Virus record (IMG/VR): IMGVR_UViG_3300036944_001289
Span: 62,001 to 126,000 of that record
Length of the DNA stretch: 64,000 nt
Source: a virus
Reading direction: 5' to 3' (one strand)
The notes below the pieces were generated by a model. That model had not been told where the DNA came from, ran no database searches, and saw only the letters and a list, made by a program, of their open reading frames with translations. The translations under genes and the position numbers were made by a program. Shown here piece after piece: positions 33,588 to 41,650 of the stretch; the stretch's first letter is position 1, and each line of letters opens with the position of its first letter.

Positions 33588-34624
33588 ATATTATTAGATT
33601 TTAACATCTGTAACATCAACAGACCTTCTAATCCTTGATATACATTATCAAGGATTATTTTTTGTGAAAATTCATCAATCTGTTTGTCTATACAATACTC
33701 ATTGATATCTTTATATTTTCTTAAGTTTTCAGGCCATATAAATACATTCTCACCTAAGTTTAATAATACCTCACTCTTCTTAAGAGAAGCATCATCACAC
33801 CACTGATTATCGAGTACCCATACTCTATTGTATGTAGAGAAACCTAACAATTGCTGTTGTTGTAACTCATTATACATTTTGTCTGATTCATCTTGAATAC
33901 CACCAACTGCTAACCCGTTTTTAATAAAGAAGCTATCTATAGGACCCTCTAGAAGAAAAATATTTTCGTTATCTTTATCTACAGAATGAACACCGTATAA
34001 GCTGCGAACACCACCTACTTTAGAAAGATATTTTGGCTTTTTAAAGTTATCTGAATCAAGTAAGGTACGCGTCTGGTAAAAGATTATATCATCAAGAGCA
34101 TTATAAAAAGGTAGAATTAATCTATTTTTATGTACTTTATCTACTAATGATAAATAAAAAGTTTTAGGTCTATTTACTGCAGTATATAATCTACGCTTTA
34201 CTATAAACTCTAGTGCAATTCTAACTATTGCATTACCATCATAAAACTGTAATTGTGTTGGATCTAAAAGATTTATACAATCTTCTGGAAGAGTTTTTAA
34301 CTCGATTTCTACCTTCTTTTCTTGTTGTTTCGGTATTTCTATCTCATCATAACCATTCGTTTGTATCTCATCTACAACAACATTAAACGGTTTACCGGTT
34401 ATATCTAAGACAAAATTTAATACTTTTTTACTATACCCGCAGTTATGACAATAGCATGTTTCAGTTTTAGGTATATAAAAGAAACGTTTCTTTTTACCAA
34501 AGCTCTTACCTTCTTTACAGAACGGGCATGAACCGTTATATGTTCTAGTAATTTTACTATAACTAGTGTGGCTTACATGCTGATAAAATACTTGTACAGC
34601 ATATTGTTCAGGTACCGCTATCAT
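33584..34624 (-). CDS. 61: DNA primase gp61
   Basis: A 346-residue primase making RNA primers for lagging-strand synthesis with helicase gp41 (43.5 kb). The N-terminal zinc-binding module is 'GSCPFCKEGKSF...CYCHNC' (two Cys pairs, CPFC and CHNC). The TOPRIM core appears as 'IFLLEGPIDSFFIKNG' (catalytic Glu in LLEGPID) and a later 'NRVWVLDNQWCDD' (metal-binding Asp). Length matches T4 gp61 (342). The gene converges on the homing endonuclease at 32565. Confidence 0.93.
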   Translation of the reverse strand: MIAVPEQYAVQVFYQHVSHTSYSKITRTYNGSCPFCKEGKSFGKKKRFFYIPKTETCYCHNCGYSKKVLNFVLDITGKPFNVVVDEIQTNGYDEIEIPKQQEKKVEIELKTLPEDCINLLDPTQLQFYDGNAIVRIALEFIVKRRLYTAVNRPKTFYLSLVDKVHKNRLILPFYNALDDIIFYQTRTLLDSDNFKKPKYLSKVGGVRSLYGVHSVDKDNENIFLLEGPIDSFFIKNGLAVGGIQDESDKMYNELQQQQLLGFSTYNRVWVLDNQWCDDASLKKSEVLLNLGENVFIWPENLRKYKDINEYCIDKQIDEFSQKIILDNVYQGLEGLLMLQMLKSNNI

Positions 34625-34668
34625 ATTTAGTAAAGAATAATATAGTTCCTTTACCGAATATCAAGTTC

Positions 34669-35004
34669 TTATTTATCGTTTATACTTTCGATATCTATCT
34701 TTTGCAATGGTTTCTCAAGATTCATTGAAGATAGTCTTTCATTCTGTATTACTAACTTTGTACCACCGGTAACTACGCCGTTTTTAATGGTATAAAGGAA
34801 AAATGTAGATTTCCATAAACCTACACGTACAATACGGGCTGGTTTACCGTTTAATAATATTATATCATCTTCATTATAATCATTACCAATGAAGACAAAT
34901 AATGCTGCTACTATTTTTTGTATGGTTGATTGAAACATTAAACCAACAATACCTACTATGAAAAGCCAGGTATTGTCAGCAAAAAGTTTCTTAATAGTCT
35001 CCAT
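34669..35004 (-). CDS. Small membrane protein with MscS-like beta domain (111 aa)
   Basis: One or two hydrophobic segments at residues 12-40 ('TWLFIVGIVGLMFQSTIQ', 'IVAALFVFIGN') are followed by a beta-rich domain whose sequence 'YNEDDIILLNGKPARIVRVG' and 'GTKLVIQNERLSSMNLEKPL' resembles the Sm-like middle domain of MscS channels (F-x-x-G-D-x-I ... G-x-V-x-x-I ... P-N-x-x-L). It lacks the other MscS helices. Likely inner membrane; role unknown. Confidence 0.6.
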   Translation of the reverse strand: METIKKLFADNTWLFIVGIVGLMFQSTIQKIVAALFVFIGNDYNEDDIILLNGKPARIVRVGLWKSTFFLYTIKNGVVTGGTKLVIQNERLSSMNLEKPLQKIDIESINDK

Positions 35005-35020
35005 GTTCAGCCGGAGATGA

Positions 35021-35227
35021 TTATACTCTTGCGTTACTTAGCGTGGTGGTTTCTTTTGTATTCTTATCTACTACTGAAACAACACCTTTATGTAAAAAGG
35101 TACCACTGTTAGGGTCATAGTAATGAGCCTCAGTAACAATTTTACCTTCTATCTCTCTTATTACCATTTTAGGTATTACTATATTACCTGATATTGGTGA
35201 AACGATTTTTTTAGGTTGGACGAACAT
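35021..35227 (-). CDS. Hypothetical late protein (68 aa)
   Basis: Beta-rich short protein ('MFVQPKKIVSPISGNIVIP', 'HYYDPNSGTFLHKGVVSV') of unknown family. The start is the ATG at 35227, because a minus-strand AATAAATA box lies exactly 5 nt upstream; an ATG at 35302 would read through the box and the neighbouring gene. The N-terminus resembles small baseplate-like proteins but no claim is made. Confidence 0.65.
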   Translation of the reverse strand: MFVQPKKIVSPISGNIVIPKMVIREIEGKIVTEAHYYDPNSGTFLHKGVVSVVDKNTKETTTLSNARV

Positions 35228-35231
35228 ACAA

Positions 35232-35534
35232 TTATTTATTCTCTCGATTCCTTTTATACTGAGCTGTACATAAACTATAAACTTGCTTAGGTAATTCTTC
35301 ATTTACCTTTTCCACAATATTATTGTCTATTGCAAATTTAAATTTATCGAATGATATAACCCTATTTACCATATTCGGAATCGAAAGGAAACAATGGGAA
35401 TCGTTAATATCTTCTATGTATATAAACATCTCTCCTGCATAGTCCCCAGTTTGGACTGCATATATGTCCTTAGACTTTAGGTGTATTTTGTTTGTACCAA
35501 TCGATTGTTTCTTGAATGCTTTTATTAAATTCAT
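35232..35534 (-). CDS. Hypothetical protein overlapping rmlB (100 aa)
   Basis: Unknown family. Sequence 'DIYAVQTGDYAGEMFIYIE' and 'HCFLSIPNMVNRVISFDKF' looks like a small alpha/beta protein. Its start lies 65 nt inside the end of the RmlB gene, and an ATG further down could be used. Reported with caution, but codon pattern and length support it. Confidence 0.55.
   Translation of the reverse strand: MNLIKAFKKQSIGTNKIHLKSKDIYAVQTGDYAGEMFIYIEDINDSHCFLSIPNMVNRVISFDKFKFAIDNNIVEKVNEELPKQVYSLCTAQYKRNRENK
35233..35240 (-). promoter_or_regulatory. Late-promoter-like box AATAAATA
   Basis: Minus-strand box 5 nt before the ATG at 35227. Confidence 0.6.
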
Positions 35535-36441
35535 ACTTAGGCTTCCAGTTTGTTAGTAGTTTAATCTTTGTAGAATCAATTGCGTATCTAAAATCATGTC
35601 CTTTTCTATCTTCTACAAACTTTATAGTATCCTCAGGTAACACGTTCATATGTTTACATATGGTCGTAATAACATCTAAGTTAGTCATCTCTTCCCCAGA
35701 CCCAATATTATAAACATTACCTGATTTACCTTGATTATATAAATTCCATATTGCATCTACATGATCAACCACATGAATCCACTCTCGTACATTTTTACCA
35801 GTACCATAAACAGGTACGCTTTTACCATTAAGTATATTTGTGATTGTTTTCGGAATAAGTTTTTCATGATGCTGTTTTGAGCCGTAATTATTGCTACATC
35901 TTGTTATTATTGTATCTAACCCGTATGTATCATTATATGATTTTACTATAAGATCGCTACTCGCTTTAGATGCAGAGTATGGTGATCTCGGTGATAATGG
36001 TGTATATTCTGTAAATGGTTTATCATTTTCATGTAAATGCCCATAGACTTCATCCGTACTTACATGTATAAATCTACCATGTGCACCGTTTTTTCTCCAA
36101 CCTTCTAGTAGTTTGTGTGTACCTATGACATTAGATTCTGTAAAAACAAGTGGCCCTGTAATACTATTATCAACATGACTTTCTGCAGCGAAATGAAAGA
36201 TAGCATCGAACTGCTTATACTTACAGCTTTCGAAAAAAATATCAGTTGAGCATGTAGCAAGGTCAAACTCAAAGTTTATCATGCCGATAGTATCGTATTG
36301 TTTCTTTAAATTGTTTTTATTAGATGCGTAACCTTTTTTATCAATGGTATAAATCTCTGCATCGACTTTATTATCGAGAAAATCTATAAAATGGCTACCT
36401 ATAAAGCCATATGCTCCTGTTACTAAAAATCTTTTCATCAT
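35470..36441 (-). CDS. rmlB: dTDP-glucose 4,6-dehydratase-like protein (RmlB)
   Basis: Short-chain dehydrogenase/reductase of the NDP-sugar class. It has the NAD-binding 'VTGAYGFIGSHFIDFL', active-site 'HVSTDEVYGHL' (Thr-Asp-Glu, the dehydratase set), 'SPYSASKASSDLIV' (Tyr-x-x-x-Lys), and 'RCSNNYGSKQHHEKLIP', a signature close to RmlB's 'R-x-x-N-x-Y-G-x-x-Q-x-x-E-K-x-I-P'. It should turn dTDP-glucose into dTDP-4-keto-6-deoxyglucose. I use the ATG at 36441 that overlaps the RmlA stop (ATGA); another in-frame ATG is at 36450. It forms a set with RmlA and the RmlD-like gene. Confidence 0.92.
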   Translation of the reverse strand: MMKRFLVTGAYGFIGSHFIDFLDNKVDAEIYTIDKKGYASNKNNLKKQYDTIGMINFEFDLATCSTDIFFESCKYKQFDAIFHFAAESHVDNSITGPLVFTESNVIGTHKLLEGWRKNGAHGRFIHVSTDEVYGHLHENDKPFTEYTPLSPRSPYSASKASSDLIVKSYNDTYGLDTIITRCSNNYGSKQHHEKLIPKTITNILNGKSVPVYGTGKNVREWIHVVDHVDAIWNLYNQGKSGNVYNIGSGEEMTNLDVITTICKHMNVLPEDTIKFVEDRKGHDFRYAIDSTKIKLLTNWKPKYEFNKSIQETIDWYKQNTPKV

Positions 36442-37349
36442 ATTTTGCATACTGTTGTATTTGTTCTAGTTTCTATTGCTCTTACAAAGTTAGCAGCATC
36501 AAGTAGATCTGCGTGTGTACCGCAATCAAACCATGCTGTGTGGTTATCGAGTAAATGAAGTGCTATATTTTTTTCTTTAATGTATTGATTGATAACATCA
36601 ACGATTTCAAGTTCACCTCTTTTAGATGGTTTACAATTTTTTGCTTTTTCTATGCAGGTTTCATCAAAAAAGTATAGACCAGGTATTGCGTAATTAGTCG
36701 GTGGTATCTCAGGTTTTTCTACAACACCTGCAATATCACCACTTTCATCTAAAACTGCTACACCGTAAGCAGATGGGTTCTTTACTTTATAACCAAATAT
36801 AACATTCTCATTAGGCATTATATTTTTTATATCTGTATCGAATTGCGAACCGTAAAAAAGATTATCTCCAAGTACGAGAGCAGTAGGGCAACCTTTAATA
36901 TATTGTTCTGCAAGAATAAAAGCTTCAGATAAACCTTTTGGATCGTCTTGAATAACAAACCTATACGTAAACTTAATATTATCTGGGTTTATATTATTTA
37001 GAAGATTTTGAAATGCCGGCTTATCTATAGTTTTCACTATAAAAGTAATATCTTCAACTCCAGCTGCTAGTAATGTACTAATTGGGTATTCTACCATTAC
37101 ATGATTATAAACAGGTAATAACTGCTTACAAGTGCAATAGGTAAGTGGTCTTAGTCTAGTGCCATGCCCTCCTGCTAAAATTATACCTTTTCTTTTCATC
37201 TCTTTATTAACGCTATTTTTTTCGGATTTCAAGTACTTTTCTGCGAGAGGTGTTAATTGCATTTTAAACGCTTTGAGCTGTCTGATTGCTTCTTCTCTAG
37301 TTTTAAGAGTATTCCTTAATCTGTCTGCAAGTGTTGGCCATTTACTCAT
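36438..37349 (-). CDS. rmlA: Glucose-1-phosphate thymidylyltransferase-like (RmlA) with N-terminal extension
   Basis: Nucleotidyltransferase making dTDP-glucose from dTTP and glucose-1-P. The core starts at 'KGIILAGGHGTRLRPLTY' (about residue 53; the G-x-G-x-R-L-x-P-x-T loop), continues with 'CKQLLPVYNHVMVEYPI', and has the 'ALVLGDNLFYG' sugar-phosphate site and 'EKPEIPPTNYAIPGLYF'. The normal protein begins near that point, so about 50 extra residues precede it; they are helical ('ADRLRNTLKTREEAIRQL'). A start overlapping the upstream stop (TAATG at 37349) supports the long form, but an internal ATG before 'KRKGIILAGG' is possible. Confidence 0.88.
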   Translation of the reverse strand: MSKWPTLADRLRNTLKTREEAIRQLKAFKMQLTPLAEKYLKSEKNSVNKEMKRKGIILAGGHGTRLRPLTYCTCKQLLPVYNHVMVEYPISTLLAAGVEDITFIVKTIDKPAFQNLLNNINPDNIKFTYRFVIQDDPKGLSEAFILAEQYIKGCPTALVLGDNLFYGSQFDTDIKNIMPNENVIFGYKVKNPSAYGVAVLDESGDIAGVVEKPEIPPTNYAIPGLYFFDETCIEKAKNCKPSKRGELEIVDVINQYIKEKNIALHLLDNHTAWFDCGTHADLLDAANFVRAIETRTNTTVCKI

Positions 37350-37831
37350 TATATAAAAGATAATTTAAAAAATTGTTTAAATTTGTCTAAGTCACCTTCT
37401 CGTCCTAGATTATAAATAGGTATCCAATAGTACTCTGCAATACGAAGAGCTTGTGCAGTACCGCCCTGTAGTTCACCATTTACTGTCCAGCACACTACAA
37501 AATCGCTAGGTGTCGTTAAATTACTACCTAGTATTTGATATACATTTCTTGTATGTAATCTCTTACTGAATTCATTACAAGCCTCCCAATTTGGATGAAA
37601 TTGTTTTGTTATTTCTCTTGCTTTATCGTCATTATCAAGAGAATTTTGTGGTAGAAATATTTCTTTTCTACCACAAACTAAATCACAACCTTGTTCAAAA
37701 GCAGTATCAGCACCTTTTGCTCCACCACTTCTCAAGATGCAGTTTTTAAGTGCAAGTAATTTACCTATACTTCTCATTACATCAAGTACATTTTCAGGTG
37801 TCTCTCTTGAACCTATTCCAGCGTATATCAT
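37349..37831 (-). CDS. SLOG/DprA-like Rossmann protein
   Basis: A 160-residue SLOG-superfamily protein with 'YAGIGSRETPENVLDVM' and the phosphate-binding 'LRSGGAKGADTAFEQG' (the G-G-A-x-G-A-D motif shared with DprA/Smf and YspA-like cpYpsA proteins), then 'GSNLTTPSDFVVCWT' and 'GGTAQALRIA'. It lacks other DprA domains. The biological role in phage is not established; these proteins are thought to bind nucleotides or nucleotide-derived ligands. It sits in an overlap chain with the nucleotidyltransferase-like and RmlA genes. Confidence 0.8.
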   Translation of the reverse strand: MIYAGIGSRETPENVLDVMRSIGKLLALKNCILRSGGAKGADTAFEQGCDLVCGRKEIFLPQNSLDNDDKAREITKQFHPNWEACNEFSKRLHTRNVYQILGSNLTTPSDFVVCWTVNGELQGGTAQALRIAEYYWIPIYNLGREGDLDKFKQFFKLSFI

Positions 37832-38283
37832 TCTGTGCTGAGTGTGTTCATGATATACTCTTCAAGATCTTTACCATGTTTGAAAGATGATGCTGATTTG
37901 TAAGAAACGTTCTTCATTATCATTTTAAATTTTGCTAACATGGAATGAGCAGGGTGTGAATACCTTATACCTTCCTTTACACGTGAAAAACATATAAGCT
38001 CCTCCCAGTGTATCTCACTATCGATATATAGTATATCTATTTTGTTTTTGTAAAATACTCTCTGATCATTAAATTCAGGATCTATTTTAGAACCTTCATT
38101 CTTTTTATCATCATCTCTTTCGATTATTTTATCTACAGATGCTGCATGTTTTTTTAATATTATCAAATCTACATCAGAAGGCTCGACATCACTTTGATAC
38201 GAGTATCTACCAGTGATAATGAATGGTATATTATTTTTAGATAGATTTACCAGAGCGTTATTTTGCTCTACTGTAATATTCAT
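37828..38283 (-). CDS. Minimal nucleotidyltransferase-fold protein
   Basis: A 151-residue protein with 'IITGRYSYQSDVEPSDVDLII' (quoted core 'GRYSYQSDVEPSDVDLII'), a G-(S/R)-x(n)-S-D-(V)-D-L pattern typical of the pol-beta nucleotidyltransferase fold. A C-terminal helical segment begins at 'AHSMLAKFKMIMKNVSYK'. It could move a nucleotidyl group onto a protein, tRNA or small molecule; neither substrate nor activity can be read here. Its stop and the next gene's start overlap. Confidence 0.55.
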   Translation of the reverse strand: MNITVEQNNALVNLSKNNIPFIITGRYSYQSDVEPSDVDLIILKKHAASVDKIIERDDDKKNEGSKIDPEFNDQRVFYKNKIDILYIDSEIHWEELICFSRVKEGIRYSHPAHSMLAKFKMIMKNVSYKSASSFKHGKDLEEYIMNTLSTE

Positions 38284-38289
38284 AATAAT

Positions 38290-38961
38290 TTATAGATTAA
38301 AAGCAGCAATAGTATGTTTGAATGGATCTCCAGGGATTTCTTTGACTAACTTAAGCATCTCTGCTGCAATATCTCTAATCTCTTCTTGTGCATCGAGTTT
38401 GTTTCTAAGATTTAGGAAATGATAAAAACTTCTCCAGTTAAACATTATATCGCAATCAATTTGTGAATTATACGTTTTAAAGAAACGTGCAGATTCTTTA
38501 GCACGTTTACGTCCTAAAGTCTTTTCTAAATCCTTGAGTGCAGCGTGATAAAGATCATTACTAATCTCTGTATGGATTTGCAGAATATCATACCAATCTT
38601 TACCATTATGCTTCTCTAAATACTTTCCTGTAAGTGACACTGCTTTAATATTCTTCCAGTCTTCAGGTAAATAAAACTTATCCTCTTTTAGCTCTTTGTA
38701 GCGTGCAGATTCACCATTAATTGATACTCCAATACGGTGCTTTAATTTATGTATATGTGATGCAATGTCACTAGTTACTAAGAAATGTAGAGATGATTTT
38801 TCAAAAGGAGTATGATGACCATTTTCTGCTAACATTTTTAACAAACTTGGTATTCTTTCACGCTTATCATTGGTTATTTCTCTACTTGTTGAAGTCCACG
38901 CAGAACATGCATGTACTTCATCACTACCGTAAAAACCTAAAAGCTTTATTTCGTTATTCAT
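38290..38961 (-). CDS. thyX: FAD-dependent thymidylate synthase ThyX
   Basis: This 223-residue flavoprotein makes dTMP from dUMP using CH2-THF and NADPH. The ThyX signature R-H-R-x7-S appears as 'LKHRIGVSINGESARYKE', with the nearby 'SLHFLVTSDIASHIHK'. The 'HTPFEKSSLHF' near residue 55 and C-terminal 'FYHFLNLRNKLDAQEEIR' match ThyX. Together with the dUTPase it supplies dTMP for AT-rich phage DNA. The ATG overlaps the RmlD-like stop (ATGA). Confidence 0.95.
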   Translation of the reverse strand: MNNEIKLLGFYGSDEVHACSAWTSTSREITNDKRERIPSLLKMLAENGHHTPFEKSSLHFLVTSDIASHIHKLKHRIGVSINGESARYKELKEDKFYLPEDWKNIKAVSLTGKYLEKHNGKDWYDILQIHTEISNDLYHAALKDLEKTLGRKRAKESARFFKTYNSQIDCDIMFNWRSFYHFLNLRNKLDAQEEIRDIAAEMLKLVKEIPGDPFKHTIAAFNL

Positions 38962-39785
38962 AGTTTAAATTTTTCTAGTGCTTCTCTAATTGCTACTTCT
39001 TCATCACCAAAATCAAAACCCCAACTCCTTACCTTTTTGTTTGATAATACACAATTTGATCTATTAGCTTTAATTGGAATATCCTTATATTCTACAATCT
39101 TCCAGTTAGGATTATATAAGTCATACTCTACCATAATATCTAAAACTTGCTGTGTTGTAAGAGCGTTGCTATGTACTGCATTAAAGATACCTGGTGTAAA
39201 GTTTTGAGCTAACTTATGTATGAATCTACAAAGATAACGTAAATCTGTCTTGCTGTTCCTAAAGTCAATAAGATTATTATATCCAAGTAACTTATTGAAG
39301 TAGTTCTTTCTAGAACTAACGTAATCGAATGGTATGCGTAGTCTTACTATTGCAACCTCATCTAATGTCTTATTTATAATTGTCTCAGCAATATGCTTTG
39401 TTTTACTATAGAAACTACTCTTATCGTTGAATATACCAAAATTAGGTATATCCTCTTCGTTAAAGACCTTTTCATAACCATCATATATGCAACCAGAACT
39501 TATATGTATAATCTTGACACCTACACAAGATCTCTGTAAAGATCTTACAAGCTCAACATTCTGTTTATAGCAGTTTTCTTTATCACTCTCGCAAGCATCA
39601 ACATTAGGGTTACCTGTATATCCTGCACAATTGATAACCAATTTTATTTTCTTTTCACATAGGTAACTTATAAGGGTCATCTCATCAAAATAATTCAACT
39701 CTTTCCTGGAAACTATAAAAGCATCAGGCATTTCTTCTTTAAGAGCATTACCTACAAACCCCTTACCTAAGATTAGAACATTCAT
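38958..39785 (-). CDS. RmlD-like NAD(P)-dependent sugar-nucleotide reductase/epimerase
   Basis: A 275-residue short-chain dehydrogenase with 'LILGKGFVGNALKEEM' (NAD(P)-binding), 'VINCAGYTGNPNVDACE' and 'IIHISSGCIYDG', followed by the active-site 'YSKTKHIAETII' (Tyr-x-x-x-Lys). RmlD reduces dTDP-4-keto-rhamnose; related enzymes act on other 4-keto sugars, so the exact substrate is uncertain. The start codon lies in a perfect 14-bp hairpin (39776-39807) directly after an AAAGGA ribosome-binding sequence, so translation could be structure-controlled. Confidence 0.85.
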   Translation of the reverse strand: MNVLILGKGFVGNALKEEMPDAFIVSRKELNYFDEMTLISYLCEKKIKLVINCAGYTGNPNVDACESDKENCYKQNVELVRSLQRSCVGVKIIHISSGCIYDGYEKVFNEEDIPNFGIFNDKSSFYSKTKHIAETIINKTLDEVAIVRLRIPFDYVSSRKNYFNKLLGYNNLIDFRNSKTDLRYLCRFIHKLAQNFTPGIFNAVHSNALTTQQVLDIMVEYDLYNPNWKIVEYKDIPIKANRSNCVLSNKKVRSWGFDFGDEEVAIREALEKFKL

Positions 39786-39807
39786 TATAGAAATATAATG
39801 AATGTTC
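39776..39807 (-). promoter_or_regulatory. 14-bp hairpin containing the RmlD-like start codon
   Basis: On the transcript, GAACAUUCAUUAUA pairs perfectly with UAUAAUGAAUGUUC across a UUUC loop. The AUG of the gene lies in the 3' arm and AAAGGAA, a good Shine-Dalgarno, overlaps the start of the 5' arm. It could mask or reposition the start site. Confidence 0.6.
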
Positions 39808-39815
39808 CTTTATAT

Positions 39816-40172
39816 TCAACTACCTTGTCTTTGAATTTGAGACGATATAAACTTATTAAGGTAGGCACCTAGCGAATCAGCTTCCTGCTGTGAGTGTGCC
39901 ACTACGATAGGATCAACTGCATTGCCATCAAAATCATAACCTAATATAATGAAGCTGTTCATGAATTCTTCACATGTAGCTACCATAGCTTCTAATTCAT
40001 CTTTAGACTTTTTACGTTGTAATTGTTTTCTAAATTGAATCGCGAGTGCGTCTTTAATTAAATCTGATAATTGCTCATTAGTTATCGGTTGCGGAACCTG
40101 CTGAGCTTTTGTTTTCTTTTTTTCTTTTTTCTTAGGCTCTTGCTTTGGTGTTTCCATATTATCTGGTTCCAT
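39816..40172 (-). CDS. Hypothetical protein with Lys-rich N-terminus (118 aa)
   Basis: Residues 8-25 are a Lys/Glu-rich low-complexity run ('KQEPKKKEKKKTKAQQ'). The remainder is helical ('NEQLSDLIKDALAIQFRKQ', 'KDELEAMVATCEEFMN'). Unknown family. It starts at 40172, 4 nt after the upstream gene, and an ATG at 40157 could be used. Located between replication and sugar genes; a replication-associated role is possible. Confidence 0.6.
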   Translation of the reverse strand: MEPDNMETPKQEPKKKEKKKTKAQQVPQPITNEQLSDLIKDALAIQFRKQLQRKKSKDELEAMVATCEEFMNSFIILGYDFDGNAVDPIVVAHSQQEADSLGAYLNKFISSQIQRQGS

Positions 40173-40176
40173 ACAG

Positions 40177-40533
40177 TTATTTATGCATTACAAAAGGGTT
40201 ATTGGCTGGTATATTGTTAACACCTTTTTCGATTAAATATGTAACAATAGTTTCTATACTTTCTGTTTTAAGAAATGAACCTTTTGTAAACTTACGACCA
40301 CCATCGTCAAATTCAAACAAGATTTCATTCATTTCATCTTTGTTTTGATAACAAGTAACATATACTGAAGTTAGTCCTGGATCTACCAACACAGTCCATC
40401 TACGTGGGTCAGTAATAGAGTACGCATTAAAGATTTTAAAAACAACAAAACCACTGTCTTTGAGTCTTTTGATGAAGTACCCAGCAGTCTTTATTTTGTT
40501 GGATATTCGTCTCTCTTTGAGTCTGTGTTTCAT
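40177..40533 (-). CDS. Hypothetical protein (118 aa), downstream of sliding clamp
   Basis: A basic N-terminus ('MKHRLKERRISNKIKTAG') followed by 'SGFVVFKIFNAYSITDPRR' and 'WTVLVDPGLTSVYVTCYQN', a compact alpha/beta protein. Unrecognised family; I believe similar proteins are widespread in T4-type marine phages, but this is from memory. Tight 1-nt spacing after gp45 suggests joint expression. Confidence 0.65.
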   Translation of the reverse strand: MKHRLKERRISNKIKTAGYFIKRLKDSGFVVFKIFNAYSITDPRRWTVLVDPGLTSVYVTCYQNKDEMNEILFEFDDGGRKFTKGSFLKTESIETIVTYLIEKGVNNIPANNPFVMHK

Positions 40534-40534
40534 G

Positions 40535-41263
40535 TTAGTTAATTAATGCTGACATTATATAAGTCAAGTTTGTGTTACCTTTAACTATATCCATTTTTAT
40601 AATACCATAACTTGTATTGATAGAGCATTTTATACTAGTAGCACCATTAAAGTAGATTAATCTAAACGTATCAAGATTAATCGGTAGTGGTTTATTAATT
40701 AAATTACCTGAATACTTATCTGCAACCACGGTTATAAAATTATCAACATTATGTTTTGTTTTATCTCCTAACTCTGCGTATATTTTATCATTCTCAGTAT
40801 ATAAATAGATTTTGTTAGTCGCTGCAGCAAAAGATGTTCCTTTAAGCAGTGTGTCTAAATTCTGTTCTGATATATCAAAGCAGATATTATACTCAAGTTT
40901 ATTTACTTTATCTACATTTATGGTTGTCTTTTTGATAATACCGCTCTCTAAAAGATGATAAGAAAACTTAAATGTACCATCATTATACTTAATATTGTTA
41001 TCAACTACATTGAACTCTATATCTTTCGTTTTGATTAGAGATAAAGCTCCGCTTAATCTCTTGACGTCAGGTAGGTTTAATGTTCTTACTTCATCGCTTA
41101 ACACAGGTTGAGATGATATCAAACATAACGTATTATCAGGTGATGAGCATGTCGTTTTTAATTCATTATTCTGTACATCAATACAGCACACTGAATTCAG
41201 TGTGCTGATTGGTGATAGAAAATTTTGAATAAACTCTTTTTTATCGAAAATTTTTATCTTCAT
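40535..41263 (-). CDS. 45: Sliding clamp gp45
   Basis: A 242-residue clamp (T4 gp45 is 228), forming a ring that tethers gp43 to DNA and also activates late transcription with gp55/gp33. Family features: 'FLSPISTLNSVCCIDVQNN', 'LNLPDVKRLSGALSLIK', 'KFSYHLLESGIIKKTTIN' and the C-terminal 'IDLDTFRLIY'-like segment (here 'INLDTFRLIYFNG') followed by 'YIMSALIN'. The gene overlaps the 128-aa gene upstream by 4 nt. An AGAGG sequence lies just before its ATG. Confidence 0.9.
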   Translation of the reverse strand: MKIKIFDKKEFIQNFLSPISTLNSVCCIDVQNNELKTTCSSPDNTLCLISSQPVLSDEVRTLNLPDVKRLSGALSLIKTKDIEFNVVDNNIKYNDGTFKFSYHLLESGIIKKTTINVDKVNKLEYNICFDISEQNLDTLLKGTSFAAATNKIYLYTENDKIYAELGDKTKHNVDNFITVVADKYSGNLINKPLPINLDTFRLIYFNGATSIKCSINTSYGIIKMDIVKGNTNLTYIMSALIN

Positions 41264-41646
41264 AGACCTCTTTTGCGAGATATAGTATATGAAGATTCAA
41301 TTTTATCAAGTCTTTTCAAAATTAAATCTTGTTTTTCAATAACAGTGTCTAATAGATCATAAATCTTATCTCTTTCATCAAAAGATAACCATAGTTGGCC
41401 ATCATCTTGTTGCACTTGTACTTGCGGTTGTACTTGTACTTGTGGTTGTACTTGATGAACAGGTGGTAGATTTTGCTGTATTTGTGGTGCAATATTATGA
41501 CGTAAAGCATCACTTAGTACCTTTTTGACATCTTCACTACGTCTTTGTAAAGTACTAGACGACCCTATGATCTGGTCATCTAGACTTTTCATTAATCCGT
41601 AATTTGAGCCTATAAAATTAACTAGAATTTCTTGCTCGTTTGCCAT
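41260..41646 (-). CDS. Hypothetical protein with Gln-Val-Pro repeats (128 aa)
   Basis: A helical N-terminal part ('STLQRRSEDVKKVLSDAL'), a repetitive linker 'QVQPQVQVQPQVQVQQ' near residues 68-83, and a coiled C-terminus ('DTVIEKQDLILKRLDKIE'). Unknown. Between gp32 and gp45 on the minus strand with 4-nt spacings, so a replisome-linked helper is possible. Confidence 0.6.
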   Translation of the reverse strand: MANEQEILVNFIGSNYGLMKSLDDQIIGSSSTLQRRSEDVKKVLSDALRHNIAPQIQQNLPPVHQVQPQVQVQPQVQVQQDDGQLWLSFDERDKIYDLLDTVIEKQDLILKRLDKIESSYTISRKRGL

Positions 41647-41650
41647 TTTA

